NCBI GenBank assembly: GCA_009777615.1
Contig: WRLM01000001.1
Span: 540,984 to 604,983, forward strand
DNA length: 64,000 bases
Reading direction: 5' to 3'
Origin: Candidatus Methanoplasma cognatum
GTDB lineage: Archaea > Thermoplasmatota > Thermoplasmata > Methanomassiliicoccales > Methanomethylophilaceae
Below, in pieces: positions 37,048-44,294 of this stretch (the stretch's first letter is position 1; every line of letters starts with the position of its first letter). A program made the position numbers and the translations under genes. Under the pieces are notes generated by a model, which saw only the letters and a program-made list of their open reading frames with translations, was not told the DNA's origin and did no database searches.

Positions 37048-37764
37048 ATGGCAGACAATGACGCTAAAAAGATGATCCGCCTTGATTACAAGGCATACCT
37101 GGCGGACAGCGGCAGACTTTATGATACAACGAACGAGGCCGTCGCCAAAGAGGCAGACATCTACAATGACAAGTACACCTATGAGCCCATGGCATATATC
37201 ATAGGGTCCGGTAAACTCTTCGCCGCCCTCGAGGATGCAATATCGAATGCGGAAGTGGGCAAAGAAACAGAGATACTCATCCCGGCGGAGGACGCCGCGG
37301 GCGCAAGGGACCCCAAGCTCATCGAGATCTATCCCATAAGGGAATTCTACAAGCAGGACATCAACCCGCATCCCGGGCTTCAGGTAACTCTCGGGAACCG
37401 CACGGGACATGTCATGTCCGTAGGCGCCGGGCGTGTTAAGGTGGATTTCAACAGCTCTCTGGCGGGATTCGACCTTCTGTATAAATTCACGGTCACCGAG
37501 GAGATCGAAGATCCCGTCGAGAAGGCGAAGGCCATTCTTGAGGTGAACTTCGGCACCAATGAAGGGTTCGAATTCGTATTCCCCGGTGACAAAGTGACGG
37601 TATCCCTACCGGACATAACAAAGTTCCACCCGGAATGGTCCTCGGCCAGATTCAAGGTCGTATCAGATCTCAGGGATGTGTTCGGCGTAGACACCGTAGA
37701 GTTCGTCGAGACCTGGTCCCTCGGCAAGAAGGATCAGGACGAAGAGGACCAGAAAGAAGAATAA
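37048..37764 (+). CDS. FKBP-type peptidyl-prolyl isomerase, SlyD-like archaeal long form
   Basis: 238 residues, cytosolic. The N-terminal part (KKMIRLDYKAYLADSGRLYDTT; YIIGSGKLFAALEDAISNAEVGKE; ILIPAEDAAG) is an FKBP core with the insert-in-flap region typical of SlyD chaperones, split by NPHPGLQVTLGNRTGHVMSVGAGRVKVDFN; a further 100-residue C-terminal domain and an acidic tail (DQDEEDQKEE) follow, as in archaeal long FKBPs. GGTGAT lies 5 nt before ATG 37048, which is chosen over a TTG at 37042. It is predicted to assist folding of nascent proteins. It lies between tRNA-Thr and tRNA-Arg. Confidence 0.88.
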   Translation: MADNDAKKMIRLDYKAYLADSGRLYDTTNEAVAKEADIYNDKYTYEPMAYIIGSGKLFAALEDAISNAEVGKETEILIPAEDAAGARDPKLIEIYPIREFYKQDINPHPGLQVTLGNRTGHVMSVGAGRVKVDFNSSLAGFDLLYKFTVTEEIEDPVEKAKAILEVNFGTNEGFEFVFPGDKVTVSLPDITKFHPEWSSARFKVVSDLRDVFGVDTVEFVETWSLGKKDQDEEDQKEE

Positions 37765-37796
37765 AGAAACATCTTATTTCCAAACTTATTAATCTT

Positions 37797-37871
37797 GGAC
37801 GGGTGGCCTAGTCTGGATATGGCAGCAGCCTCCTAAGCTGCAGGTCGGGGGTTCGAATCCCCTCCCGTTCG
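37797..37871 (+). tRNA. tRNA-Arg (anticodon CCT)
   Basis: Cloverleaf: acceptor GGACGGG/CCCGTTC, D-arm GGCC...TGGC, anticodon arm GCAGC-CTCCTAA-GCTGC, T-arm GGGGG-TTCGAAT-CCCCT, discriminator G, no encoded CCA. Its 3' end appears to have served as an integration site (see 41239-41260). Confidence 0.94.
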
Positions 37872-37872
37872 C
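37851..37872 (+). repeat. attL-like repeat within tRNA-Arg
   Basis: GTTCGAATCCCCTCCCGTTC plus GC, the T-arm and 3' acceptor strand of the tRNA. Matches 41239-41260 at 19 of 22 positions. Confidence 0.5.
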
Positions 37873-37899
37873 TTCCTTCCCCCAGCCAGTACTTCGTTT

Positions 37900-38214
37900 T
37901 CAAAATCTTAAATTTTTTAGACTGTCTCGTTTACATGACCTCCTTTTGCCTATTTTCTCGAAAATATGTGATGTTATGCGCTCCGGATTGCTGTGTCCGA
38001 GCGCAACTTGAACAACATCAAGCGTAACGTCGGCATCCACAAGATACTGCGCATACGTCCTCCGGAGAATGCGGAGATTGAATCTGAATCCAACATCCGT
38101 GCAGACGTAATCTTTCAGTTTACGGGTGTTCTTGTCGCTCATGGCGCCAACGCCGCCATGAAAGGAGGGATGTTCAGAGGTTATTCCATGCTCTCCGAGG
38201 TACTCAGAATACAT
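37900..38214 (-). pseudogene. Tyrosine recombinase (integrase) C-terminal remnant
   Basis: 104 codons. LRRTYAQYLVDADVTLDVVQVALGHS matches the box II region of tyrosine recombinases (HxxR...LGH). The nucleophile tyrosine expected about ten residues after LGHS is not there; HIFEKIG has Phe. The N-terminal half of the enzyme is missing and the first 10-15 residues overlap the reading frame of the neighbouring gene fragment, so the ORF is a truncated, probably inactive remnant. It lies 28 nt from tRNA-Arg, with its 3' end facing the tRNA, as usual for integrases of tRNA-targeting elements. Confidence 0.7.
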
Positions 38215-38614
38215 TCAACTATTCAGAAATGGGATAATCGAATACTACAATGCAGATCTGTTATACAACCCGCCTAACAAATACATATGTAACTGGGATA
38301 GATTTGAAGAGATGCTTTTCGAAATCGTAGAGAAAAATACAAAAATTTTGGACGGACCCGTTCCGAAACCTTGGTTGATACAGGTCACGATCCAAGGGGC
38401 AAAAGATTATTTAAATGAAAATAGGCATGACATGAGGTACATGGGGCGATTGGATCGTAACATGATTCATTCTCAGGAAGGTATATGGGACGAAGGAAAT
38501 GATATTGTTCAAGCCATGAAGCCTGTTCTGGATTCTCTTGCCAATTGTTTTGACACAGCATATTCTGCATGTATCCGAGGGAGAGAAAACAGCGGGGCGT
38601 ATTCTAAAAATTAA
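38162..38614 (+). pseudogene. 5'-truncated gene fragment of unknown function
   Basis: An open frame begins at 38162 without a start codon; ATG 38312 gives only 100 residues, yet the codons before it read like protein: EYIQLFRNGIIEYYNADLL and YNPPNKYICNWDRFEEM. The first phrase resembles the C-terminal part of AlbA_2/Schlafen-type ATP-binding proteins, a weak impression only. The rest (FEIVEKNTKILDGPVPKPWL; NDIVQAMKPVLDSLANCF) is not recognised. Its 5' end collides with the integrase remnant on the other strand, marking a deletion or rearrangement junction near 38200. Confidence 0.45.
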
Positions 38615-38754
38615 TGAAAAATACAAGAACCGAATACTTTTCCAATCCATTCCAAAGTCGGCACGTTACTCTTAACAGTCAGTCGTTTCAGAGTCTATAT
38701 TTTACGTTTGCGCCAAAAAATGACAATAGCGAACACCATTGTTTATGTTTTTAT

Positions 38755-39468
38755 TTAGGGAATTAACGGCCTTTTTACTGAATCCTTAATCTCCACTCCG
38801 CATATGTCTATTTCAAATTTTTTCTCAATCAATGATAAGCGTTGGACATATGGTTGCACTAAATCCTTCTCAGCATCGGCATCTATATACTCCACTCTTA
38901 TCTGCAAATTTTCTACATCTATCCCTATAGATCCTCCAGCGGACAAATAATAGAGGAAGCCTCCCGGGAATACATCTATATAACTCTCTTTAGGATATTT
39001 GGAGTATTTTTCATTAATAGCATCGAGTTTTACAGGAATCAACTCATTTTCCTCATCGAAAGGATATAGACGAATGCTTATCACCTTTGCAGATCTGCCG
39101 CCTACATTTTCTATACAGATTATCCTTCCTCCAACGAGCTCTTTTTCTCCTTTGTAAAATTCACCGTCACTAGATAAAAAGGTATGATTTTCATTAAAAA
39201 ACGGTCTATTTTTGTTTTTAATACAATCTTCTTTTTTAATACAGCAATCAACCCAAATTATGACGTAAACGGATGATGCGCCGGCAATCGCCAGAATTAT
39301 ACCTATTACGCCTATGATAAATTCTTCTGAGAGCTTTGTAAACTAAGAGGCGGCTAGAACTGACACAGTAATTGTGGCAAACACAACGATGTGCCAAGTA
39401 ATCGCCCTACTTAGCCTCTTTTTCATAACGAACTCATAGTTTTCTTGAGATAAATAGTTGATTAACAT
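38755..39468 (-). CDS. Two-TM membrane protein interrupted by an in-frame TAG
   Basis: From ATG 39468 a 237-codon frame runs to TAA at 38755 with a single interruption, TAG at 39345-39343 (codon 42). Before it: MLINYLSQENYEFVMKKRLS and a hydrophobic helix AITWHIVVFATITVSVLAAS; after it: FTKLSEEF, then a second helix IIGVIGIILAIAGASSVYVI and a soluble domain of about 165 residues (ISIRLYPFDEENELIPVK; GGSIGIDVENLQIRVEYID). The two helices form a sensible hairpin only when the TAG is read through, so it is either a pyrrolysine codon or a recent nonsense mutation. No other start codon is suitable between 39345 and GTG 39084, which would drop both helices. The function is unknown. Confidence 0.55.
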
Positions 39469-39820
39469 CTAGGCTTTCAGGAAATCATATTGAAGTTTAG
39501 GTCTTCAACCGAAACTTACTATTTGTTGATGAGAGATGTTGGCACATCTTCATTAAGGATATTCATAACACATGCCACTTTCCGGCTGAAAAGGCGCCAT
39601 ATCTATATGACGAAAAACCAGGCATTTAAGATTTCGAAGACTGCTGTCTGGACGGCTCACAGGAAATACGCCCCCTTTCACTCTCTTATTCCAAAAAGTT
39701 GGTCTGTATAATCAAGGTTGCGCATTATGGTGTGCGGCGGCGGTTCGTTGCTTTCTTATCCGAATGGCGAATTTTAATTCATAACTCTTCGCGGGTTTTT
39801 GAAATATAATGTTTCTTTCT
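39469..39820. other. Intergenic region inside the element
   Basis: About 350 nt with low GC. A 73-codon frame beginning TTG 39490 shows no domain, no ribosome binding site and biased composition and was not accepted. Confidence 0.4.
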
Positions 39821-39912
39821 TTGCAAACGTTATATTATTTTCATTGCAAACGTTATATTATTTTCATTGCAAACGTTATATTATTTTCATTGCAAACGTT
39901 ATAATATTTACA
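39821..39912 (+). repeat. Four tandem 23-bp repeats upstream of the second DUF4143 gene
   Basis: Copies begin at 39821, 39844, 39867 and 39890 with TTGCAAACGTTATATTATTT then TCA; the last copy changes into TTATAATATTTA, a TATA box centred about 25 nt before GTG 39929. The TTGC of the last copy is 39 nt from the start codon, exactly as at the first locus (6434 to 6473). Confidence 0.9.
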
Positions 39913-39928
39913 TGGCATATCTTATATC

Positions 39929-41218
39929 GTGACAGAAGAATACTTGGAAATGATAGGAGAAGTGCGCAATTTTTACCGTCCGAGGATCATAGATCAGCTG
40001 ATAAAGGAAAAGCTTTCTGCGTTTGGCGGAGTACAGATAACCGGCCCTAAATCATGCGGTAAATCGTGGACAGGGGTTTTCCATTCAAATTCATACATGT
40101 TCTTGGGAGAAGAGGAAATAAACAACTCTGTTGAACTAAATCCGCAGGCCGCATTGGAAGGAGAATATCCCCATCTTGTAGATGAGTGGCAGGATATACC
40201 TAAACTATGGGACATCGCGCGAAGGAATATTGACTTCAAAAACAAGAAAGGCATGTACATTTTCACGGGATCGACCCAGATTCCATATGAAAAAACGTTC
40301 CATACCGGCATAGGCAGGTTTGCCCGCCTTCAAATGAGGACAATGTCCCTTTTTGAGTCGGGGGACAGCAACGGTGCGGTAAGTCTGTCAAAACTTTTTG
40401 ATTCTGGGAGGACGGATGTTGCCAGCTCAAATCTAGACTTCAAAAAAGCCGTCAATCTGATATGCAGAGGTGGGTGGCCAGGGGCGCTCGAGGTCGATGA
40501 AAAAGAGGCGTTCCGCACGTCGTATGATTACATCGAATCGTTGAAAAAAGTAGACACTTCCCGCGTTGACGGGGTAAGGAGAAGTTCCACGGTTATGGGA
40601 CTTGTCCTGAGGTCATTGGCAAGGAACAATGCAACATCAGCGAGCGTACCTACTATTGCAGCGGACATCCGCAGTGCAGGGGAGGATATATCTGAACAGA
40701 CAGTACGCAGTTACATAGAAGTTCTCAAAAAATTATTCGTTATCGAGGAGCAAGAGGCGTGGCACCCTTATGTGCGTTCAAAGACGCGTATTCGAAAGAC
40801 GGGGGTAAGGCACTTCATCGATCCGTCTTTGGCCGCCGCCGCCCTCGGGGCAAGCCCAAACATTCTTTTGAAAGACACAAAAACAGCCGGATTCTTATTC
40901 GAATCGCTGTGTTATAGGGATCTTTCTGCTTATGCATTGGCATCAAGAGGACGAGTATTTCACTACAGAGACGGCGCAGATCTTGAAGTAGATGCGATCG
41001 TTCAGACGGAAGATGGCAGGTGGGGCGCGGCGGAGGTCAAACTCGGAACCTTTGAGTTTGAAAAGGCGGCGTCGAATCTGACCCGTGTGAAGGACAAAAT
41101 GGTGGCGGCTGGTGCAGAAGAACCCTCTTTTTTGATGATAATAAGTGCGACAGGCAGGGTGGCGCACACCAGACCAGACGGGATAGTGGAAGCGCCAATA
41201 GACTGTTTGGGGCCGTAA
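39929..41218 (+). CDS. AAA ATPase with C-terminal DUF4143 domain, paralogue 2
   Basis: 429 residues from a GTG, co-linear with the paralogue at 6473. P-loop GPKSCGKSWTG, Walker B LVDEWQDIPKLWD, FTGSTQ, GIGRFARLQMRTMSLFESG, and a DUF4143 end with VFHYRDGADLEVDAIVQ and WGAAEVKLGTFEFEKA. The two copies share most residues over the whole length. It is the only apparently intact gene of the integrative element and its stop lies 20 nt from the tRNA-derived border. Predicted leaderless. The biological role of the family is not established. Confidence 0.9.
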   Translation: MTEEYLEMIGEVRNFYRPRIIDQLIKEKLSAFGGVQITGPKSCGKSWTGVFHSNSYMFLGEEEINNSVELNPQAALEGEYPHLVDEWQDIPKLWDIARRNIDFKNKKGMYIFTGSTQIPYEKTFHTGIGRFARLQMRTMSLFESGDSNGAVSLSKLFDSGRTDVASSNLDFKKAVNLICRGGWPGALEVDEKEAFRTSYDYIESLKKVDTSRVDGVRRSSTVMGLVLRSLARNNATSASVPTIAADIRSAGEDISEQTVRSYIEVLKKLFVIEEQEAWHPYVRSKTRIRKTGVRHFIDPSLAAAALGASPNILLKDTKTAGFLFESLCYRDLSAYALASRGRVFHYRDGADLEVDAIVQTEDGRWGAAEVKLGTFEFEKAASNLTRVKDKMVAAGAEEPSFLMIISATGRVAHTRPDGIVEAPIDCLGP

Positions 41219-41238
41219 TAATAACTATAAGCGTCGGT

Positions 41239-41260
41239 GTTCGAATCCTCTCCCGCTTGC
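41239..41260 (+). repeat. attR-like copy of the tRNA-Arg 3' end
   Basis: GTTCGAATCCTCTCCCGCTT plus GC. The 5' side of the would-be T-stem does not pair, so this is a fragment, not a tRNA. It lies just behind the DUF4143 gene. Confidence 0.5.
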
Positions 41261-41366
41261 CATTACCATGGATCGCTGCTTTTAAAGGTGAGTTGCAAAC
41301 TCGAATGCGGGAATACTTCTATTATGAGATCAGAGCGGGGACAGCGGATCTCCGTTGTGCTGAAGT

Positions 41367-41377
41367 GTTATATTTGA
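41367..41377 (+). promoter_or_regulatory. TATA box of the synthase-antitoxin fusion gene
   Basis: GTTATATTTGA, centred about 25 nt before ATG 41396; predicts a leaderless transcript. Confidence 0.45.
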
Positions 41378-41395
41378 AGAGCAATATCGGCGCAT

Positions 41396-42376
41396 ATGTC
41401 CTTCAAATATGCAGAATTGGAAAAAACGATAATCAACGCCGTAAGGGATTCTGTTGAAGGAAAGGATGTCGCCGTTGCCTTCTCGGGCGGATTGGACTCC
41501 GGATTGATGTCGGCAATTGCTAAAAAGTATGCCAATTCCGTTCATCTGTACACCTGCGGAACGAACAAGGCGCATGATGTGATCATGGCAAAGGATCTTT
41601 CCGAAAAGCTGGAACTGCCGTGGACGCAGGCCGAGATATCAAAAAGGAATGTCGAACCGCTGATAAAGGAAATGATCTCCGCCACAGGCACAACGGACCC
41701 GTTCACGATCTCTTATGAGCTGCAGCTGTTCTGTGTGTGCAGGGAAGCGAAAGAGAACATCGTGGTAACAGGCCAAGGTGCGGATGAGTATTTCATGGGC
41801 TGTGCAAAATTCGTTGATCAGACAGACAATGACTATGAGATGCACAGGGATGCGGCTGTGGAGAGACTTCTCAAGGTATCGATCCCGTGCGAGTTATCTA
41901 TCGCCAAACACTTCGGAAAAGAGCTCCTCTACCCGTATATGTCGGAAGATGTCATCTCCGGCGTCAGGGGGCTCGGTCAGGATGAGCTGAGACCAAAGGA
42001 TATGGACTCCAGGAAATCCATCCTGAGGGATATCGCAGAGGACCTGGGATATCCGTATATTGCCGCAAGGAAGAAGAAGTCCTCACAATACGGTTCCGGG
42101 ACAACCGATATCGTCCGTGTGCTGGCAAGGGAGAAGGGATTGTACTACAATGAGTATATCGCGTCTCTGTGCGAAGAGGTACTCTTCCCCGAGCAGAAAA
42201 AGGGCAGAGGTTCAGTCATAAACGCACGCGTCGATTCTATCGTCAAGGTGGAGGCGGAGAGAATATTGCAGCAGCTGAATCTGTCTCCTTCCGAGGCCGT
42301 AGAGATGCTCTACCGAAAGATAATTGAGGATGGCGGCATACAGTCGATAGAAAGACCGCCGAAGGAAGACCGTTGA
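41396..42376 (+). CDS. Asparagine-synthase-like PP-loop protein fused to a RelB/DinJ-like antitoxin domain
   Basis: 326 residues. Residues 1-265 are an ATP-pyrophosphatase of the asparagine synthetase C-terminal type: PP-loop SGGLDSG (30-36), VVTGQGADEYFMGC (about 122-135) and RKSILRDIAEDLGYPY. The N-terminal glutaminase domain of AsnB is absent. Residues 271-326 (INARVDSIVKVEAERILQQL; NLSPSEAVEMLYRKI; GIQSIERPPKEDR) match the RelB/DinJ ribbon-helix-helix antitoxin family. The combination is unexpected. No toxin ORF follows. The enzyme part may adenylate a substrate other than Asp, and the tail may bind DNA or a toxin. ATG 41396 is leaderless. Confidence 0.8.
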   Translation: MSFKYAELEKTIINAVRDSVEGKDVAVAFSGGLDSGLMSAIAKKYANSVHLYTCGTNKAHDVIMAKDLSEKLELPWTQAEISKRNVEPLIKEMISATGTTDPFTISYELQLFCVCREAKENIVVTGQGADEYFMGCAKFVDQTDNDYEMHRDAAVERLLKVSIPCELSIAKHFGKELLYPYMSEDVISGVRGLGQDELRPKDMDSRKSILRDIAEDLGYPYIAARKKKSSQYGSGTTDIVRVLAREKGLYYNEYIASLCEEVLFPEQKKGRGSVINARVDSIVKVEAERILQQLNLSPSEAVEMLYRKIIEDGGIQSIERPPKEDR

Positions 42377-42518
42377 AAATTCAGCAGAGAAAGATCGAAT
42401 CTTTTCCAGCCGCGCCGGGTCAATTAAATAACCTATGGCGGATCGTTCACAGGAACAGTGTTCACATCACCGGGTCTTTTCTGGGTAGCTTTCGGCATCT
42501 TGCATTGCTTTCCTGAAT

Positions 42519-42548
42519 CGTGATTCACCAACTCGTGATTCACCAACT
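42519..42548. repeat. 15-bp direct repeat
   Basis: CGTGATTCACCAACT occurs twice in tandem in the 273-nt gap between the fusion gene and the convergent ATPase. No gene is seen in the gap. Confidence 0.6.
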
Positions 42549-42649
42549 CACAAGAGATAGATAGTTTACCATCTTCCTGCTCTGGTGAAATCATAAGGAA
42601 AGGTCAAACCTCCCGCCCATAATTCATGCCCAAGTTCGCTTATTCTTCC

Positions 42650-44056
42650 TCAGCATGCCTCTTCCGGAATCAGATCGGTAAGTCCGATGAGTCTTATCTT
42701 ATCGTTCTCTTTTGCAAGTCTTTGCATCTCTCCCGTGAACCCCCCTTTACTAAAAAAATAATAGTATTTTGTCGTTTGTTTGGGGAAGAGCATGCTTTTA
42801 CGCTTAAGGTCCGTAAAGCTTTCTGTTCCCATCTTTTCATTCCTGAATTTACACTCGCCGAAAATGGCAGAATTTTTATCCAATGCAAGAATGTCGATCT
42901 CCTCTTCCTGCTTTTCTGCAGGGTTGCTGCCCCACCATCTGCCTATTTCCTTCGGAGAAATAGGTAATGAATCGTAATGTTCCCACAGGTATTGGGTGCA
43001 GACACTTTCGAACGCCCTTCCCATGAAATTGTTTATCGCGGGCCATATGTTATCAATGACCCTTTGTCCCTGTCCCTTTGCGACAAGCGTCAGATTATCC
43101 TGAACGTATCTGAACCAAAATTTGAACATTTCGTCATCCAGAACGTAGATGCTCTTTGTGCCGGTCTTTTCACCAAGCGGTTTTTCCTTAGCGACCAGGC
43201 TTAGGCTTATGAGTTTTTTAATATAGATATCGCACAAGTTCGAGGGTTTATTCACTTTGCTCGCGATCTCCGACATTTTCGTACTGCCGTTCGCTATCGC
43301 CGTGATTATTGCGTTATATATCTGCGGCTCCCTCAATTCCTGTTTAATCAGATTGCTGGGTTCCTCAAACAACAGTCCGTTCTGTTTAAAGAATAAATTC
43401 CTTACATTATCACTCAGACTTTTTTCATCGTCTATCTGTGCAAGGTAGAACGGAGTTCCGCCGAAAATGCCGTATGTTAACAGTTTATCCTCTTTAGAAT
43501 AATTCGGAACAAATTTTATCGCGTCGTAATAATTGAACGGTTCGATCTTGAACTGGGCGGTGCGTCTTCCGTACAACGGACTTTTTGAACTGAGGACCTG
43601 GCGTTCCATGAAGCTCATGGACGATCCGCAGAGGATCATCATCATGTCTGTGTTCTTAAAATCTGCATCGATGTATTTTTGTAAAAGTGACGAGAACGCT
43701 TTTTCCGCTTTCGCCAGATAGGGGTACTCATCGATCACCAGAACAACCCTCTCACGCTGTGCTGTTTCAGAGATCATATCTAACAATTGCATAAAATCCC
43801 TCGGTACCATCTTTGCGGTTATTCCTTTATTGGATTCTGATCGAAATTTGTATACAGATTCGGTGAACGCATTCAGATTATATGATGCGGAGTTTTCCAC
43901 TCCGGTGAAGAAGATTGTTCTCTTATCTCTGCAGAAATGGTTTATGAGTTCTGTTTTACCGACACGCCTGCGGCCGTATATCACGGCAACTTCGAGTTTG
44001 CTGCTTTCATACATCTCATTCAATGCCTGAATCTCCTGTTCTCTTCCGATGAACAT
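42650..44056 (-). CDS. Archaeal AAA ATPase with DUF234/nuclease-like C-terminus
   Basis: 468 residues. P-loop YGRRRVGKTELI (27-38), Walker B VVLVIDEYPYL, CGSSMSFME, YGRRTAQFKIEPF, then a winged-helix segment (STKMSEIASKVNKPSNLCDI) and a DUF234-type end (FWFRYVQDNL; EEEIDILALDKNSAIFGECKF, a PD-(D/E)XK-like pattern). Such ATPases are abundant in archaea and of unknown role. GGAG lies 8 nt before ATG 44056; a GTG at 44065 falls inside that site and is rejected. Two palindromes lie in the promoter region. Confidence 0.88.
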   Translation of the reverse strand: MFIGREQEIQALNEMYESSKLEVAVIYGRRRVGKTELINHFCRDKRTIFFTGVENSASYNLNAFTESVYKFRSESNKGITAKMVPRDFMQLLDMISETAQRERVVLVIDEYPYLAKAEKAFSSLLQKYIDADFKNTDMMMILCGSSMSFMERQVLSSKSPLYGRRTAQFKIEPFNYYDAIKFVPNYSKEDKLLTYGIFGGTPFYLAQIDDEKSLSDNVRNLFFKQNGLLFEEPSNLIKQELREPQIYNAIITAIANGSTKMSEIASKVNKPSNLCDIYIKKLISLSLVAKEKPLGEKTGTKSIYVLDDEMFKFWFRYVQDNLTLVAKGQGQRVIDNIWPAINNFMGRAFESVCTQYLWEHYDSLPISPKEIGRWWGSNPAEKQEEEIDILALDKNSAIFGECKFRNEKMGTESFTDLKRKSMLFPKQTTKYYYFFSKGGFTGEMQRLAKENDKIRLIGLTDLIPEEAC

Positions 44057-44072
44057 CTTGAGCACTCCAATT

Positions 44073-44101
44073 CATATTATGATATGTCATATCATGATAT
44101 G
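44073..44101 (-). promoter_or_regulatory. Paired palindromic operator upstream of the DUF234-type ATPase gene
   Basis: CATATTATGATATG (44073-44086, one mismatch to perfect symmetry) and CATATCATGATATG (44088-44101, perfect palindrome) with a 15-bp period, 17 nt before the start codon and between a divergent pair of TATA-like elements. A dimeric repressor site is likely; which protein binds is unknown. Confidence 0.6.
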
Positions 44102-44133
44102 ATTATTAAACCTTACCTACAAAGGAGATCAGA

Positions 44134-44205
44134 ATGATAGTCTTTCCTAGAGTCCCCACCCGGGAAGGGGGTCAGAACCTCCGTATTAATGACAAGCACT
44201 GCTAA
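44134..44205 (+). CDS. Possible small ORF divergent from the ATPase gene
   Basis: 23 residues (MIVFPRVPTREGGQNLRIND then KHC). AAAGGAG is 6 nt upstream of the ATG and an ATTATTAAACC element lies about 30 nt further up, next to the palindromic operator. No homologue is recognised; short length makes chance likely. The remaining 44206-44294 shows no gene. Confidence 0.25.
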   Translation: MIVFPRVPTREGGQNLRINDKHC

Positions 44206-44294
44206 GGTGGCTACTACGACCTTCTTGTTCACTATGATTCTCCGATCTTTGTAAGAAGTTTATGGAAGATGTTTGTTAATATTGCTCTTTGATC

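Larger units (their letters stand above)
37851..41260. mobile_element. Decayed integrative element in tRNA-Arg(CCT)
   Basis: Bounded on the left by the intact tRNA-Arg and on the right by a 22-bp imperfect copy of its 3' end. Inside are an integrase C-terminal remnant next to the tRNA, a truncated gene, a membrane-protein ORF with an internal TAG, and a DUF4143 ATPase. About 3.4 kb. This is inferred from the arrangement; the repeat is 19 of 22 positions identical and part of it is the universal T-arm sequence. Confidence 0.5.

Noticed and set aside
39490-39711. A 73-codon frame in the tRNA-Arg element
   Set aside because: TTG start, no binding site, no recognised domain, A/T-rich noise more likely.
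44140-44220. tRNA-like stretch with GTTC-type sequence near the ATPase promoter
   Set aside because: No consistent acceptor, anticodon or T-stem pairing can be drawn on either strand.
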